From: Streptomyces violaceus
GTDB taxonomy: Bacteria; Actinomycetota; Actinomycetes; Streptomycetales; Streptomycetaceae
Length of the DNA stretch: 5,517 nt
Assembly: GCA_000715635.1 (NCBI GenBank)
Contig: KL569145.1
Coordinates: 20,283-25,799 of the forward strand
Direction of reading: 5' to 3'
Made by a program: the position numbers and the translations under genes. The notes under the pieces are model-generated. The model worked only from the letters and a program-made list of their open reading frames with translations. It was not told where the DNA came from and ran no database searches. This document shows positions 5,396 through 5,517 of this stretch, piece after piece. Numbering within the stretch: position 1 is the stretch's first letter; the number at the start of each line of letters is the position of its first letter.

Positions 5396-5517
5396 ATGTC
5401 GCGCTTCGTACGGTGGACCGCGCTGGCGGTCGCTTCGGCACTGCTGGCGGCGGGCTGCAGCGGCGGCTCGTCCGACGACGACAAGGGCGGCGGGCTCTCC
5501 TGGGGCCGCTGCAAGGC
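5396..5517 (+). CDS. Lipoprotein, probable second TAP-type alpha/beta-hydrolase (N-terminal fragment, runs off window)
   Basis: Only the first 40 residues are inside the window. They form a lipoprotein signal peptide: basic start (MSRFVRW), hydrophobic core (8-19), then A18-A19-G20-C21, with Cys21 the probable lipidation site. A Ser/Gly/Asp spacer follows (SGGSSDDDKGGG) and then LSWGRCKA (34-41, the last residue incomplete). This last piece lines up with LSWKACPA (41-48) of the upstream peptidase, and acidic spacers sit at the same place in both, so the gene is probably a tandem paralogue of the same secreted peptidase family. The catalytic residues lie beyond the window, so the hydrolase call rests on this short similarity and on position. 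The gap of 138 bp to the upstream gene and the strong own RBS suggest it can be expressed separately. Confidence 0.7.
   Translation, partial: MSRFVRWTALAVASALLAAGCSGGSSDDDKGGGLSWGRCK

Overview
The window looks like chromosomal DNA from a high-GC actinobacterium, most likely Streptomyces. The evidence is the very high GC content, C/G-dominated third codon positions, long antisense shadow ORFs, GTG/ATG starts, and the protein families present: a Trp-type alkyltransferase-like protein, a large membrane protein with a C-terminal lysylphosphatidylglycerol-synthase TM domain, and tandem lipoprotein peptidases of the tripeptidyl-aminopeptidase type. I saw no TTA codon in frame in any CDS. Nothing indicates a mobile element, phage, CRISPR array, tRNA or rRNA.

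Layout. Positions 1-209 hold no gene I can support. A 140-residue alkyltransferase-like (ATL/MGMT-family) DNA-repair protein lies on the minus strand at 210-632. A divergent regulatory region of about 160 bp (633-794) follows, with an imperfect 17-bp palindrome and a possible ECF-type promoter. It separates the repair gene from a 911-residue membrane protein at 795-3530 on the plus strand. That protein has six N-terminal membrane helices, a cytoplasmic kinase-like domain whose catalytic residues are mostly replaced, a charged helical linker, and the flippase-like TM domain. A 179-bp gap with a weak terminator and a small inverted repeat leads to a secreted lipoprotein alpha/beta-hydrolase at 3710-5257. 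A 138-bp gap then carries a perfect DnaA-box match (TTATCCACA), a 9-bp tandem duplication and a strong hairpin. A second lipoprotein of apparently the same peptidase family starts at 5396 and runs off the window.

The genes do not form one obvious pathway. The repair protein acts on alkylated DNA in the cytoplasm. The three plus-strand genes concern the envelope: one polytopic membrane protein and two exported, lipid-anchored peptidases. The gaps between the plus-strand genes are long enough for separate promoters, so a single tight operon is not shown.

The points most worth a second look are the apparent pseudokinase inside the membrane protein, the perfect DnaA box between the two peptidase genes, and the hairpin just before the ribosome binding site of the second peptidase. 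No undescribed multi-gene system is evident.
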